Assembly: GCA_030615705.1 (NCBI GenBank)
Contig: JAUWYT010000014.1
Location: forward strand, 1-12,657
DNA: 12,657 bases
From: Chloroflexota bacterium
GTDB taxonomy: Bacteria; Chloroflexota; Anaerolineae; VGOG01
Direction of reading: 5' to 3'
The notes under the pieces were generated by a model, which did not search any database, was not told the DNA's origin, and saw only the letters and a program-made list of their open reading frames with translations. Both the position numbers and the translations under genes were made by a program. Shown here in pieces: positions 1-7,122 of the stretch (within the stretch, counting starts at the first letter, position 1; every line of letters starts with the position of its first letter).

Positions 1-7
1 CAAAATA

Positions 8-33
8 CCGCCGCCAGCACACGCCAGCGGCGG
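8..33 (-). terminator. GC-rich hairpin, possible leftward terminator
   Basis: CCGCCGC (8-14) pairs with GCGGCGG (27-33) across a 12-nt loop. Read on the minus strand the stem is followed by TATTTTG, a weak U-tract, so it could end a leftward transcript. The + strand lacks a T-run. The T-tract is short and interrupted, so this is only suggestive. Confidence 0.25.
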
Positions 34-90
34 CAGTTGCCCCAGGAGGGACACCACGTCCAGACTCAAGGCGCGGTCACTTTGCCGCCC

Positions 91-166
91 GTTCGGCTGA
101 GCCTAGACTTCGGCGAGGCTTCGACAGTGAGCTCAGGCCGAGGGCTCAGTCGAGCCGTCGAAGCCC
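91..166. repeat. Palindromic CTTCGAC/GCTCAG interspersed repeat, copy 1
   Basis: A perfect 9-bp stem joins GGCTTCGAC (117-125) and GTCGAAGCC (157-165), with an inner TGAGC/GCTCA stem (128-132 with 144-148). A shorter related piece, GTTCGGCTGAGC, sits at 91-102 and recurs at 12093-12104. Related CTTCG[A/G]C...GCTCAG elements lie at about 5895-5950, 9915-9956, 12093-12115 and 12468-12485, so this is one member of a family dispersed through the window. Confidence 0.7.
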
Positions 167-280
167 CTGACGTGTGCAGGCTGGCCTGCGGACGCCAACC
201 GGCGCCCCAAGTCATCTCTCATGTGCGGCGGTGATGCAACATGGTCACTGCTCGTGTAACCTCCATTGCGAATGCAGACA

Positions 281-309
281 ATTCTACCACAAGAGCCTGA
301 TAAGCGCAA
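281..309 (-). promoter_or_regulatory. Possible leftward sigma-70-type promoter
   Basis: On the minus strand there is TTGCGC (309-304), a 17-nt spacer and TAGAAT (286-281), with a TG one base before the -10. Transcription would run left from about 274 toward the window edge. No leftward gene is visible before position 1, so the product would be a gene outside the window or an untranslated RNA. One hexamer is weak and the call rests on pattern alone. Confidence 0.3.
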
Positions 310-456
310 ATCGGCAAGGCACACTTATGTAACGCCAGCCCATGGCGACGCGGTGGTCTCCCATACTGGTCACTAGCAGAGGAAAGATGCAATGTCTCCC
401 GAACCGAGCCCAGGGGTCGGCTTCAACCCATGGAACAGGGTTTCTGAGAATCACTT

Positions 457-1302
457 GTGAAATTGACTAAATTGGAAATCAGAGGTATGATTGAGCAAAG
501 CCTGTTGCTTGGAAGATGCGCACCTGCGAGAGGACTCAGGCGGCTGGTGAGGAAACAAGTACTGGAAGGAGCCCAAAGGATACTGATAGCTGTGATGGTT
601 GTCATCGCCTTGACCATCGCTTATCTGATCCTGCATGCATTGTGGGCACCTGAGCGTAGGCCTGCCAGATCTACGCCTGTCGCTGCAGCACTCACCCCGA
701 CGAGAGCTCTCAGCGCCAGGCCCACTGCCACCGAGATCGCTCCCTCGCCGACTGCCACCAAACCGCCTTCCAAAAAGATCGGCATAGTCGCCGGACACTG
801 GGGATACGATTCAGGGGCTGTCTGTCCCGATGGCCTGACGGAAGCGGAGATCAATCTGGCTATCGCCCGGCTGGTGAAGGCCTTGCTGGAAAGCCAGGGC
901 TGTGAAGTAGACCTCCTGGAGGAGTTCGATGCGGCATTGGATGGCTATCTGGCTGATGCCTTGATCTCCATCCATGCAGACTCTTGCAACATACCCGAGG
1001 CTAGTGGGTTCAAAGTAGCCAGGGTACTCGACAGCGCTGTGCCCCAGGAGGAGGACCAACTGGTGAAATGCCTGCGAGAGGAGTATCAAAAGGCCACAGG
1101 TCTATCGTTCCACAAGCACAGCATAACCTACCACATGCGTGAGTATCATGCCTTCTACGAGATCGCCTCTCAGACCCCGGCGGCGATTATCGAGACTGGC
1201 TTCATGGCCGCTGACCGGCAGATCCTCTTGGGCCAACAGGACAAGGTGGCTCAAGGCATCGCCAATGGCATCGTCTGTTTCTTGGAAACCGATTCAGACT
1301 GA
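457..1302 (+). CDS. Membrane-anchored N-acetylmuramoyl-L-alanine amidase (Amidase_3)
   Basis: This enzyme should cleave the amide bond between N-acetylmuramic acid and the stem peptide of peptidoglycan, outside the membrane. The 281-residue protein has a basic N-terminus, one membrane segment (about 42-62), a Pro/Thr/Ala-rich linker (about 66-104) and an Amidase_3 domain (about 107-277). The expected zinc and catalytic residues are visible: His114 (AGHWG), Glu129 (GLTEAEINL), His173 (ISIHADS) and Glu246 (AAIIETGFM). The start is uncertain. GTG at 457 lacks a good ribosome-binding site, and ATG at 487 (10 codons later) is preceded by AGAGG but too closely. Both starts keep the membrane anchor. 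The gene stands alone and converges with the Trm112-like gene, with only 14 nt between the two stops. It is a small, SPOR-less, AMIN-less version of the family. The family call is secure; its cellular role (division, germination or turnover) is not shown. Confidence 0.88.
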   Translation: MKLTKLEIRGMIEQSLLLGRCAPARGLRRLVRKQVLEGAQRILIAVMVVIALTIAYLILHALWAPERRPARSTPVAAALTPTRALSARPTATEIAPSPTATKPPSKKIGIVAGHWGYDSGAVCPDGLTEAEINLAIARLVKALLESQGCEVDLLEEFDAALDGYLADALISIHADSCNIPEASGFKVARVLDSAVPQEEDQLVKCLREEYQKATGLSFHKHSITYHMREYHAFYEIASQTPAAIIETGFMAADRQILLGQQDKVAQGIANGIVCFLETDSD

Positions 1303-1316
1303 GCTTCAGACCCCGA

Positions 1317-1529
1317 CTATGGCTCCCCTAACTTCTCCACAGGCACATCTCGATACTTGTCCCCTTCGTCAATGAGCATCACCGGGATGTCATCGCGGAT
1401 AGGGTACTTGCGGTCACAATCCCGACAGACGAGCCATTTCTCCCTGATCAGGTCAAGGAGGCCAGCGTCAGGGCCGTTCCGCACGCAGGCGGGGCAACGC
1501 AGAATGTCCAGTAGGTCTTGGCTCACCAT
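1317..1529 (-). CDS. Trm112-like / UPF0434 zinc-ribbon protein
   Basis: This 70-residue protein has two CxxC knuckles, Cys12/Cys15 (LRCPAC) and Cys35/Cys38 (VCRDC). They are followed by the YPIRDDIPVML segment typical of the Trm112/YcaR family. In eukaryotes and archaea Trm112 is an obligate activator of methyltransferases. The role of bacterial members is poorly defined, and no partner methyltransferase is encoded in this window. The start at 1529 is supported by GAGGAGG placed 8 nt upstream on the minus strand; another ATG five bases upstream is out of frame. The gene is transcribed from its own promoter (1599-1627), divergent from rpsB, and converges on the amidase gene. The length is normal for the family (about 60-70 residues). 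Confidence 0.88.
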   Translation of the reverse strand: MVSQDLLDILRCPACVRNGPDAGLLDLIREKWLVCRDCDRKYPIRDDIPVMLIDEGDKYRDVPVEKLGEP

Positions 1530-1598
1530 TTCATGTTCCTCCTCGATTCAAAATCGCAAATTGGAGGGCTGGGGTCAACCCGGAACTTGCCAGACCAT

Positions 1599-1627
1599 AG
1601 TATAGCACAAATAGGTTGAAATCTCAA
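1599..1627 (-). promoter_or_regulatory. Extended -10 promoter of the Trm112-like gene
   Basis: The minus strand reads TTGAGA (1627-1622), a spacer of exactly 17 nt, and TATACT (1604-1599), preceded by TGTGC, which gives an extended -10. Transcription would start near 1592 and leave a leader of about 60 nt ahead of the start codon at 1529. The eleven bases TGTGCTATACT recur on the opposite strand in the rpsB promoter. Confidence 0.75.
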
Positions 1628-1635
1628 ACCACGAC

Positions 1636-1664
1636 TTGCCTGATAGACAAGTATGTGCTATACT
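1636..1664 (+). promoter_or_regulatory. rpsBp: Extended -10 promoter of the rpsB cluster
   Basis: TTGCCT (1636-1641), a 17-nt spacer and TATACT (1659-1664), with TGC directly before the -10. The predicted start near 1671 gives a leader of about 165 nt before rpsB. The two -35 boxes of the divergent pair are only 8 nt apart (1627 and 1636), so a protein bound here would affect both directions. Confidence 0.78.
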
Positions 1665-1834
1665 CATACAAGAAGTTCCCAATCAAACACGCCCTTTGAC
1701 TGACGAAGACGTGCCAACCTAGCATATAGCCACCTAGTGGAGAATAGAGAGCCATAAGCTATTGGCCATCAGCTAGATAGGCCCTTCGCCGGGATGAAAA
1801 GGACGGAAGACAAAAACGTAGGGAGGAAAAGAAA
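1665..1834 (+). other. rpsB 5' leader with a short direct repeat
   Basis: About 165 nt of untranslated leader. It contains CCAC-CTA-GTGG (a 4-bp hairpin near 1730-1740) and an imperfect direct repeat, GCCATAAGCTATTG (1751-1764) followed by GCCATCAGCTAGAT (1765-1778). I recall similar GCCATCAGCTA repeats from intergenic DNA of related genomes but could not check this. Long rpsB leaders in other bacteria can bind S2 for feedback control. I cannot recognise such a structure here. A purine-rich ribosome-binding site (AGGGAGGAAAAG) precedes rpsB. Confidence 0.45.
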
Positions 1835-2683
1835 ATGGCAGTAATTTCCATGAAGGCGCTCCTGGAGACAGGGGTGCACTTCGGCCATCGCACAGGGCGT
1901 TGGAACCCGAAGATGAAAGCCTTCATCTACACTGAGCGCAACGGCATCCACATCATTGACCTGCAGCAGACCATGACCGCCTTGGAGAAGGTCCACAATG
2001 CGGTCAGCGACACCGTCAGTGAAGAGGGCTTTGTCCTCTTCGTAGGTACCAAGAGGCAGGCCCAAGAGAGCATCGCCGAACAGGCACAGCGATGTGGCAT
2101 GCCATATGTCGACCAGCGCTGGCTGGGGGGAACCTTGACCAATTGGCGCACCATACGCCAACGAATAGATTACCTGTTGAACCTGGAAGAGCGTCAGGAG
2201 CGAGGGGATTTCGAGCGGCTGCCCAAGAAGGAGGCCCTGAAGCTGGGGCGAGAGATTGCTAAGCTGAATCAGCGCTTAAGTGGCATCAAGGATATGCGAC
2301 GCCTGCCTGACATGCTCTTCATTACCGATGTGCGGCGCGAAGCCACCGCGGTGAAGGAGGCTAACAAGCTCGGCATACCAATTATAGCTATGGTGGATAC
2401 CAACTGCGACCCGGATCCTATTGACTACATCATCCCCGCCAACGACGACGCTATCCGAGCCAATAGACTCATCACCACCAAGATCGCTGATGCTGTCATC
2501 GAGGGGCAGAATATGCGAGCAGCCCTCGCGCCCGAGGAAGGAGAGTTAGAGATGGAGGTCGAAGAAGAGAAATACCTGGGTTCCGCTACTCTGGCTAAAC
2601 TCAGATCAGGGGAACTCAAGTTCGAGGAGGAGGAGCCAGAGGAGGCTTCCGAAGAAAAGGAAATAGGCGGCGACGAAGAGTAG
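1835..2683 (+). CDS. rpsB: 30S ribosomal protein S2
   Basis: S2 is a late-assembling protein of the small ribosomal subunit and helps hold S1 and the mRNA platform. The N-terminus matches the family closely: [13 protein letters not shown], then [10 protein letters not shown] and [10 protein letters not shown], followed by VGTKRQAQ and the [10 protein letters not shown] signature. The start is backed by GGGAGG about 9 nt upstream. At 282 residues it is longer than the usual 235-260 because of a strongly acidic tail: residues 232-282 contain about 20 Glu in 51. It is the first gene of the cluster and is followed after 131 nt by tsf, the classic bacterial pairing. The spacer contains two short hairpins that share bases, CAGGT/ACCTG (2706-2723) and CTGTC/GACAG (2721-2736), which might tune read-through into tsf. 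Confidence 0.98.
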   Translation: MAVISMKALLETGVHFGHRTGRWNPKMKAFIYTERNGIHIIDLQQTMTALEKVHNAVSDTVSEEGFVLFVGTKRQAQESIAEQAQRCGMPYVDQRWLGGTLTNWRTIRQRIDYLLNLEERQERGDFERLPKKEALKLGREIAKLNQRLSGIKDMRRLPDMLFITDVRREATAVKEANKLGIPIIAMVDTNCDPDPIDYIIPANDDAIRANRLITTKIADAVIEGQNMRAALAPEEGELEMEVEEEKYLGSATLAKLRSGELKFEEEEPEEASEEKEIGGDEE

Positions 2684-2814
2684 GATTTTGAAGCCAAAGG
2701 CCCGGCAGGTCGAACCCAACCTGTCTGGCGTGACAGATACAACGAGGGCTTCTTAATCAACATCAACCTATCCTTCGGTTACACTCAGGACATGTCGAGG
2801 AGGTCAAGGGTCAA

Positions 2815-3408
2815 TTGGAGATCACAACGTCAATGGTAAAAGAGCTGCGCGAGGCGACAGGGGCCGGGGTGCTGGATTGCAAGAAGGCCCTGGAGGCAAG
2901 CGCCGGAGACCTTGAGAAGGCTAAAGCATATCTGCGAGAGAAGGGGTTAGCTGCTGCTGCCAAGAAAGCTGGCCGGGTAGCCAAGGAGGGCCTAATCGAA
3001 GCCTACGTCCACACTGGCGGCCGCGTCGGGGCCCTCATTGAGTTAGACTGCGAGACCGATTTCGTGGCCAGGACCGAAGAGTTCAAGGCCCTGGCCCACG
3101 ATCTGGCCATGCAAGTAGTGGCTGCAAAGCCCCTTTATCTGGCCCCTGAGGACATCCCTCCTGATGTGCTGGAGGAGGAAAAGAACGTTTACCGAGCCCA
3201 AGCGAGGGATGCGGGCAAACCTGAACATATAGTAGAGCGAATTGTGGAAGGCAAGCTGCAGAAGCATTTCCAAGAAGTCTGTCTTATGAGACAACCCTTC
3301 ATTAAAGATGATGACTTGACCGTCCAAGATATAGTCACTCGGACAATCGCTAAGTTGGGCGAGAACATCGTGATGCGGCGGTTCGCGAGATTCGAATTGG
3401 GTGATTAG
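2815..3408 (+). CDS. tsf: Translation elongation factor Ts
   Basis: EF-Ts is the guanine-nucleotide exchange factor that recycles EF-Tu. It has a UBA-like N-terminal domain (about 1-40, with [15 protein letters not shown]) and the TDFVART core signature (81-87). It also has a single short dimerisation/core region, giving 197 residues, the compact form seen in Thermus and Chloroflexota rather than the 280-residue Enterobacteria form. I chose the TTG at 2815 because it restores the conserved [14 protein letters not shown]-terminus and has AAGGG/GAGGAGG upstream. The ATG at 2833 would remove six conserved residues. A TTG start and a low-strength site fit a gene tuned below rpsB. It is co-transcribed with rpsB and pyrH. 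Confidence 0.97.
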   Translation: MEITTSMVKELREATGAGVLDCKKALEASAGDLEKAKAYLREKGLAAAAKKAGRVAKEGLIEAYVHTGGRVGALIELDCETDFVARTEEFKALAHDLAMQVVAAKPLYLAPEDIPPDVLEEEKNVYRAQARDAGKPEHIVERIVEGKLQKHFQEVCLMRQPFIKDDDLTVQDIVTRTIAKLGENIVMRRFARFELGD

Positions 3409-3414
3409 GCAGAT

Positions 3415-3523
3415 AGAGTTAAGACTTCCGAAGTCTAGGGCTCAACTCTGCCCAACAGAATGCGTTCAAAAACGGTCAAGTAGCCTTCATCTGCAAGGCT
3501 CTGTGGAGATTTCGGAAGTCTAG
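3415..3523. repeat. Pair of GACTTC-type palindromes between tsf and pyrH
   Basis: A perfect palindrome around a single central base, AGACTTCCGAAGTCT (3422-3436), is itself framed by AGAGTT (3415-3420) and AACTCT (3444-3449). A second copy, AGATTTCGGAAGTCT (3507-3521), lies 70 nt downstream. Between them is AGCCTT/AAGGCT (3482-3487 with 3495-3500). No T-run follows any stem, so these are not simple intrinsic terminators. They could cap or process the polycistronic mRNA, or be dispersed repeat copies. Confidence 0.65.
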
Positions 3524-3563
3524 CTGAACGTTTGCCACAGCCAACCGATCTGGGGAGGCCTGG

Positions 3564-4280
3564 ATGTCCAAGGTTAAGTACAGGCGGGTCGTGCTGAAGC
3601 TGGGCGGCGAAGCCTTGGCTGGGCCCGCAGGATACGGCATTGACCCCGAAAGAGCCGAAGAGGTAGCGGCCAAGATTCGCCGGGTCAAAGACAACGATGT
3701 GGAGATAGCCATCGTCATGGGAGCTGGCAACCTCTGGCGGGGCAAGGACGGCTTAGCCCATGGCATGGATCAGGCTACAGCCGACCACATGGGGATGCTG
3801 GCAACGGTCATGAACTCCCTGGCTCTCCACGACGCTTTAGAGAGGGTCGGGATAACCACCCGGGTGCAGACGGCTATCGAGATGAGAGCCGTAGCGGAGC
3901 CCTATATCCGGTTACGGACAATCCGTCACCTGGAGAAAGGGCGAGTAGTCATCCTTGGGGCAGGGACAGGCAACCCTTTTTTCACCACCGACACGGCTGC
4001 CGCCCTAAGGGCTGTGGAGATTAGCGCCGACGTTCTGATCAAAGCTACCAAGGTTGATGCCGTCTACGAGAGCGACCCTCACCTTTACCCTGAAGCCAAG
4101 AAACTGGAGAACCTGACCTATATTGATGCCCTGAACATGGGAGTAGGAATTCTGGATAGTACAGCTATCTCGCTGTGCATGGACAATGACCTTCCTATCA
4201 TCGTCGTCAACCTCTGGGAACCCAGGGGCATCGAGCGAGCCGTCCTCGGTGAGCCAGTGGGCACGATCATCACAAGGTAG
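3564..4280 (+). CDS. pyrH: UMP kinase
   Basis: The bacterial-type UMP kinase (amino acid kinase fold, hexameric) phosphorylates UMP to UDP with ATP, in the cytoplasm. The phosphate-binding KLGGEALAG (12-20) and the [11 protein letters not shown] stretch (51-61) are visible. So are the UMP-binding [16 protein letters not shown] region (69-84), the [13 protein letters not shown] motif (134-146) and [15 protein letters not shown] (158-172). The length, 238 residues, is standard. GGGGAGG at 3552-3558, five nt before the ATG, fixes the start. The gene lies 155 nt after tsf and about 50 nt before frr. The position between tsf and frr is the widely conserved order. KLGGEAL replaces the commoner KLSGEAL, a mild variant with no expected loss of activity. 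Confidence 0.97.
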   Translation: MSKVKYRRVVLKLGGEALAGPAGYGIDPERAEEVAAKIRRVKDNDVEIAIVMGAGNLWRGKDGLAHGMDQATADHMGMLATVMNSLALHDALERVGITTRVQTAIEMRAVAEPYIRLRTIRHLEKGRVVILGAGTGNPFFTTDTAAALRAVEISADVLIKATKVDAVYESDPHLYPEAKKLENLTYIDALNMGVGILDSTAISLCMDNDLPIIVVNLWEPRGIERAVLGEPVGTIITR

Positions 4281-4331
4281 CTTTTAGCCACGGCCCATCA
4301 TCAGTTGTAGGCCAATGAGAGGTGCTTGTCC

Positions 4332-4889
4332 ATGATCAAAGACGTGCTTAAAGAGAACGAAGAGAGGATGAACAAGGCGGTGGATGCTCTCCGAGATAGC
4401 CTGGTGACCATCAGGACCGGGCGGGCTTCCCCGGCCTTGGTGGAGCGGCTGCCTGTGGAGTACTACGGCACGCCTACCCCTCTTAACCAATTGGCAACTA
4501 TCTCCGTGCCTGAGCCACGGTTACTGACAATCCGCCCTTGGGACCCTAATGCCCTAGCCGACATCGAGAAAGCCATCCTGAAATCGGAGCTAGGGTTGAC
4601 CCCCTCCAATGATGGCAGAATACTTCGCCTGACTATCCCTCGTCTGACTGAGGAGCGCCGTCAGGAGCTGGTCAAGATTGTGGGCAAGCGGGTCGAAGAA
4701 GGAAAGATAGCTATCCGCAACATTCGCCGCGATGCAATAGAGGACTTACGCGAGCTGGAGAGCGAAAAGCTGATCTCCGAAGACGAGTTCTATCGGGCCA
4801 AGGATGATGTACAGGAGATAACCGACAAATTCGTTGTCAGGATGGACGAGATCGGCCGCGATAAGGAACGGGAGATCAGAGAGTTCTGA
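4332..4889 (+). CDS. frr: Ribosome recycling factor
   Basis: RRF splits post-termination ribosomes together with EF-G. The 185-residue protein has the family's all-helical domain I and the [13 protein letters not shown] signature early on. These are followed by the domain II strand segment [20 protein letters not shown] and the C-terminal [11 protein letters not shown]...[12 protein letters not shown] helices. I start at ATG 4332, which lies 7 nt after GAGAGGTG and gives the conserved [17 protein letters not shown] two codons upstream (4326) is in frame but sits almost on the ribosome-binding site. The gene follows pyrH by about 50 nt and is followed by an intrinsic terminator, so it probably closes the first transcription unit of the cluster. 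Confidence 0.97.
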   Translation: MIKDVLKENEERMNKAVDALRDSLVTIRTGRASPALVERLPVEYYGTPTPLNQLATISVPEPRLLTIRPWDPNALADIEKAILKSELGLTPSNDGRILRLTIPRLTEERRQELVKIVGKRVEEGKIAIRNIRRDAIEDLRELESEKLISEDEFYRAKDDVQEITDKFVVRMDEIGRDKEREIREF

Positions 4890-4943
4890 GTTGTCCACTT
4901 GCTGCGGTAGGATGAAAGACTCACCGGATGCGGAAAATAGGCC

Positions 4944-5024
4944 AAGCAACGTGTTTCTGGCGTTGCTTTCAAAGAGAGAACAGGGGTTGAGGTATCGTCA
5001 TCGCTAACGTCTCAGCCCCTTTTT
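4944..5024 (+). terminator. Intrinsic terminator after frr, with upstream hairpin
   Basis: AGGGGTTGAG (4982-4991) pairs with CTCAGCCCCT (5011-5020) through nine Watson-Crick pairs and one G-T(U) wobble, across a 19-nt loop, followed directly by TTTT (5021-5024). This is a typical intrinsic terminator, though the loop is long. Just upstream, AAGCAACG (4944-4951) pairs perfectly with CGTTGCTT (4961-4968). Together they would separate frr from uppS or attenuate read-through into it. Confidence 0.68.
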
Positions 5025-5077
5025 AGCAACTGAAACCAACTCGGCGCATCCAGTCGCGACGGCTGGAAAAAACAGCT

Positions 5078-5791
5078 ATGGGAACGGTAAAGCAGGTAGC
5101 CAAAGTCCCATATCATTTAGCCATCATAATGGACGGCAACGGCCGCTGGGCGCGGTCCCGTGGCCTGGCGCGGCTGGCTGGCCACCGGGCCGGTACAGAG
5201 AACATCCGGCGGATTCTGGAAGGTTGCGTCGAGTATGGCATTAAGGTCCTGACCGTCTACGCTTTCTCAACGGAGAACTGGGGACGCCCCGACGAAGAGG
5301 TGCGAGGCATAATGCGCATCCTTGAGCATACCCTTGATCGCGAGTTGCCGGAGTTACACAAGAACGGTGTGCAACTGCGTCACATCGGTCGTTTAGAGGG
5401 CATCCCCGAAGAGCTCAGGCAAAGGGTACGCGAGGCTATCGAACTGACCAGGTACAATGACCGCATAATCTTGAATGTGGCCTTCAACTACGGCGGCCGA
5501 ACCGAAATCCTGGACGCTGTCCGGCGCATCATCGAGAGAGGGGTGGACCCGGGTCGGCTAGATGAGGACCTATTCAGCCAATACTTGTACACGCCTGGGC
5601 TGCCAGACCCGGATTTGATCATCCGCACCGCTGGCGAACTACGCATCAGCAACTTCCTCATCTGGCAGGGTGCTTACGCCGAGTACTATGCCACACCCAC
5701 ATATTGGCCCGACTTCGATAAGGAGGAGCTGTATAGGGCTCTCCTCGAGTACAGCAGACGGGAGCGAAGGTTTGGGCTTGTAAAAGCCTGA
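5078..5791 (+). CDS. uppS: Isoprenyl transferase (undecaprenyl diphosphate synthase)
   Basis: This cis-prenyltransferase extends farnesyl diphosphate with isopentenyl units to the C55 lipid carrier used for peptidoglycan and glycan export. The 237 residues include [13 protein letters not shown] with the catalytic Asp19, GHRAG (35-39) and the [11 protein letters not shown] segment. The C-terminal [15 protein letters not shown] and [15 protein letters not shown] complete the signature. RTAGE replaces the usual RTSGE. ATG 5078 is the only reasonable start although the ribosome-binding site is poor. A small hairpin, CCAGTCG/CGGCTGG (5050-5066), ends 11 nt before it and could affect initiation. 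The gene follows a terminator and shows no obvious promoter of its own, so expression may depend on read-through. Confidence 0.96.
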   Translation: MGTVKQVAKVPYHLAIIMDGNGRWARSRGLARLAGHRAGTENIRRILEGCVEYGIKVLTVYAFSTENWGRPDEEVRGIMRILEHTLDRELPELHKNGVQLRHIGRLEGIPEELRQRVREAIELTRYNDRIILNVAFNYGGRTEILDAVRRIIERGVDPGRLDEDLFSQYLYTPGLPDPDLIIRTAGELRISNFLIWQGAYAEYYATPTYWPDFDKEELYRALLEYSRRERRFGLVKA

Positions 5792-5892
5792 ATCGGGCTC
5801 TTCGATGACAAGTCCGAGCCAATCCGTACCATTAGTGGACCCGAAATTGCTCTGAGGGGATTGCCAAATCCCCGCTTTTGGCCTTGATCTGG

Positions 5893-5951
5893 CGCTTGTC
5901 CTGAGCCTTGTCCTGAGTAGCCGCAGGCGTATCGAAGGGCTGTCGAAGGGA
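5893..5951. repeat. CTTGTCCTGAG / TCGAAGGG interspersed repeat, copy 2
   Basis: CTTGTCCTGAG occurs twice in tandem (5895-5905 and 5907-5917). It is followed by AGTAGCCGCAGGCGTA and then two copies of TCGAAGGG (5932-5939 and 5943-5950). On the minus strand this reads CCCTTCGACAG...CTCAGGACAAGGCTCAGGACAAG, the same theme as the other CTTCGAC/GCTCAG elements here. It lies in the 207-nt gap between uppS and cdsA, inside a co-directional gene run. I remember near-identical sequences from intergenic DNA of Chloroflexota assemblies but this is unverified. Confidence 0.7.
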
Positions 5952-5998
5952 TCCAGGCCGAGCAAAAACTCGATCTACTGGTCATCAGGAAGAAACAA

Positions 5999-6790
5999 GT
6001 GTTCATTCAGCGCCTTCTAAGCGCCGCCATCCTAGTCCCCCTCGTAGCGGGGGTGACTTACGCAGGTGGGCTCTGGTTTTTCGTCGCCATAGTCTTCGCA
6101 GCCAGCATAGCGGGTTACGAGTTCTTTCACATGATGAGGCTACGAGGTTACAAACCCTCTTCTTTTTGGGGCTTAGCTCTGATCTGGCTGCTGCTGGCGG
6201 ACGCCCGTTATCCTGCCTGGCAACTGGCTAAGCCAGCCTTAACAGGGGTGATAGTTCTGTCCCTGTCCTGGCAGCTATTTAAGAAAGACACCGCTACCCC
6301 GACTGTTGATTGGGCTCTAACTGTTGCCGGCGCGCTGTACCTCGGCTGGATGGCTAGCCACTTCATCTCCTTGCGAGATGCCCCTCGGGGGTTCGAATGG
6401 ATGGTCTTGACGCTGCTCTCCACCTGGGGAGCTGACACAGGCGCTTACTTCATTGGTCTATCCCTTGGACGTCACAAATTCTTCCCCAGGTTGAGTCCCA
6501 AGAAAACTTGGGAAGGAACAATAGGAGGCTGGTTTTGCGGAGTAGCGGTCACACTCTCGATCGGCCTCGGCATAGGGCTGGGCTTTGCTCACAGCCTTGT
6601 CCTAGGCGCTCTCGTCTCCACCTTCCTCCCCTTCGGTGATCTCGCCGTATCCATGATGAAGCGCCAGGTGGGTGTTAAGGACACAAGCGGCCTCATCCCC
6701 GGTCACGGCGGTATGCTGGACCGCATTGACAGCCTGCTCTTCGCAGTGGTAGTGGTCTACTATTATGTCCGCTGGGTGGTCGGCCTCTGA
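5999..6790 (+). CDS. cdsA: Phosphatidate cytidylyltransferase (CDP-diglyceride synthase)
   Basis: This membrane enzyme condenses CTP with phosphatidic acid to give CDP-diacylglycerol, the precursor of bacterial phospholipids. The 263-residue protein is strongly hydrophobic with about seven or eight membrane segments. It contains WGADTGAYF (143-151) and SPKKTWEGTIGGW (166-178). The full family signature, SMMKRQVGVKDTSGLIPGHG continuing into GMLDRID, spans 218-244. A GTG at 5999 is chosen because it yields the usual short basic N-terminus before the first membrane segment and follows AGGAAG by about 7 nt. Pairing with uppS is the common bacterial arrangement. The dxr/rseP genes that often follow are absent, and rho follows instead. 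Confidence 0.95.
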   Translation: MFIQRLLSAAILVPLVAGVTYAGGLWFFVAIVFAASIAGYEFFHMMRLRGYKPSSFWGLALIWLLLADARYPAWQLAKPALTGVIVLSLSWQLFKKDTATPTVDWALTVAGALYLGWMASHFISLRDAPRGFEWMVLTLLSTWGADTGAYFIGLSLGRHKFFPRLSPKKTWEGTIGGWFCGVAVTLSIGLGIGLGFAHSLVLGALVSTFLPFGDLAVSMMKRQVGVKDTSGLIPGHGGMLDRIDSLLFAVVVVYYYVRWVVGL

Positions 6791-6794
6791 CGAT

Positions 6795-6823
6795 TTGACT
6801 AAGCAAGCAAAAGATGCTACAAT
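6795..6823 (+). promoter_or_regulatory. rhop: Promoter ahead of rho
   Basis: TTGACT (6795-6800), a 17-nt spacer and TACAAT (6818-6823), with TGC immediately before the -10. It begins 4 nt after the cdsA stop codon. Predicted transcription starts near 6830, leaving a leader of about 290 nt before rho. Confidence 0.75.
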
Positions 6824-7122
6824 AAGTGTACGCGACGGCAATTACGTACCCACCATCTGGAAAGAGAAGCGGGGGATTATTACTGACCCCCAAGGGGCTT
6901 CGTTCCCCTAAGCTCTGCTTTTTACCTCACTAACATTCACCTGAGTCCCCGCAATTCCATCACCAAAAAGCCACAGGCTATGACGTTATGCTTTTCCTTG
7001 CCTAAGTGATTTCAGGCGGCCTTGATTGCAGAGTCAATGCCCTTTGGCCCCGCGTGGCATCAAAGCGTCACCGCGAGTTGTGGTATTGACACCTTTTTCA
7101 TGATTATCACATGGAGAGAGCT
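6824..7122 (+). other. Long structured rho leader
   Basis: No gene is seen in this stretch. Two adjacent GC hairpins lie 40-80 nt after the predicted start: GGGGG (6871-6875) with CCCCC (6887-6891), and AGGGG (6893-6897) with CCCCT (6905-6909). A TTTTT run follows at 6919-6923. The first G-run could instead pair with the second C-run, with AGAG/CTCT flanking, giving a competing fold. Further on, ATGCC/GGCAT can pair around 7035-7055. A nine-codon frame begins at ATG 6979 but has no good ribosome-binding site. The hairpins could terminate cdsA read-through or attenuate rho. Confidence 0.5.

Larger units (their letters stand above)
1..456. other. Left intergenic region, no convincing gene
   Basis: The + strand stays open in one frame from position 1 to 234, but the predicted peptide matches no family I know and a good part of it is encoded by a palindromic repeat (91-166), so I do not call it a gene. 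It could be the 3' tail of a gene cut by the window edge. The region holds a GC-rich hairpin at 8-33, the repeat at 91-166 and a possible leftward promoter at 281-309. I see no clear promoter for the amidase gene that starts at 457. Confidence 0.5.

Noticed and set aside
1..60. Resemblance of AATACCGCC to a conserved segment of RNase P RNA
   Set aside because: The other conserved RNase P segments, such as GGTGAAA and GGTAAGAGC, are absent on both strands.
37..234. Possible 65-codon gene at the left edge
   Set aside because: Its middle is coded by a palindromic repeat, there is no recognisable family, and no ribosome-binding site was seen.
7086..7122. TTGACA close to the rho start as a second promoter
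   Set aside because: No acceptable -10 hexamer lies 16-18 nt downstream, and any start would fall inside the rho coding region.
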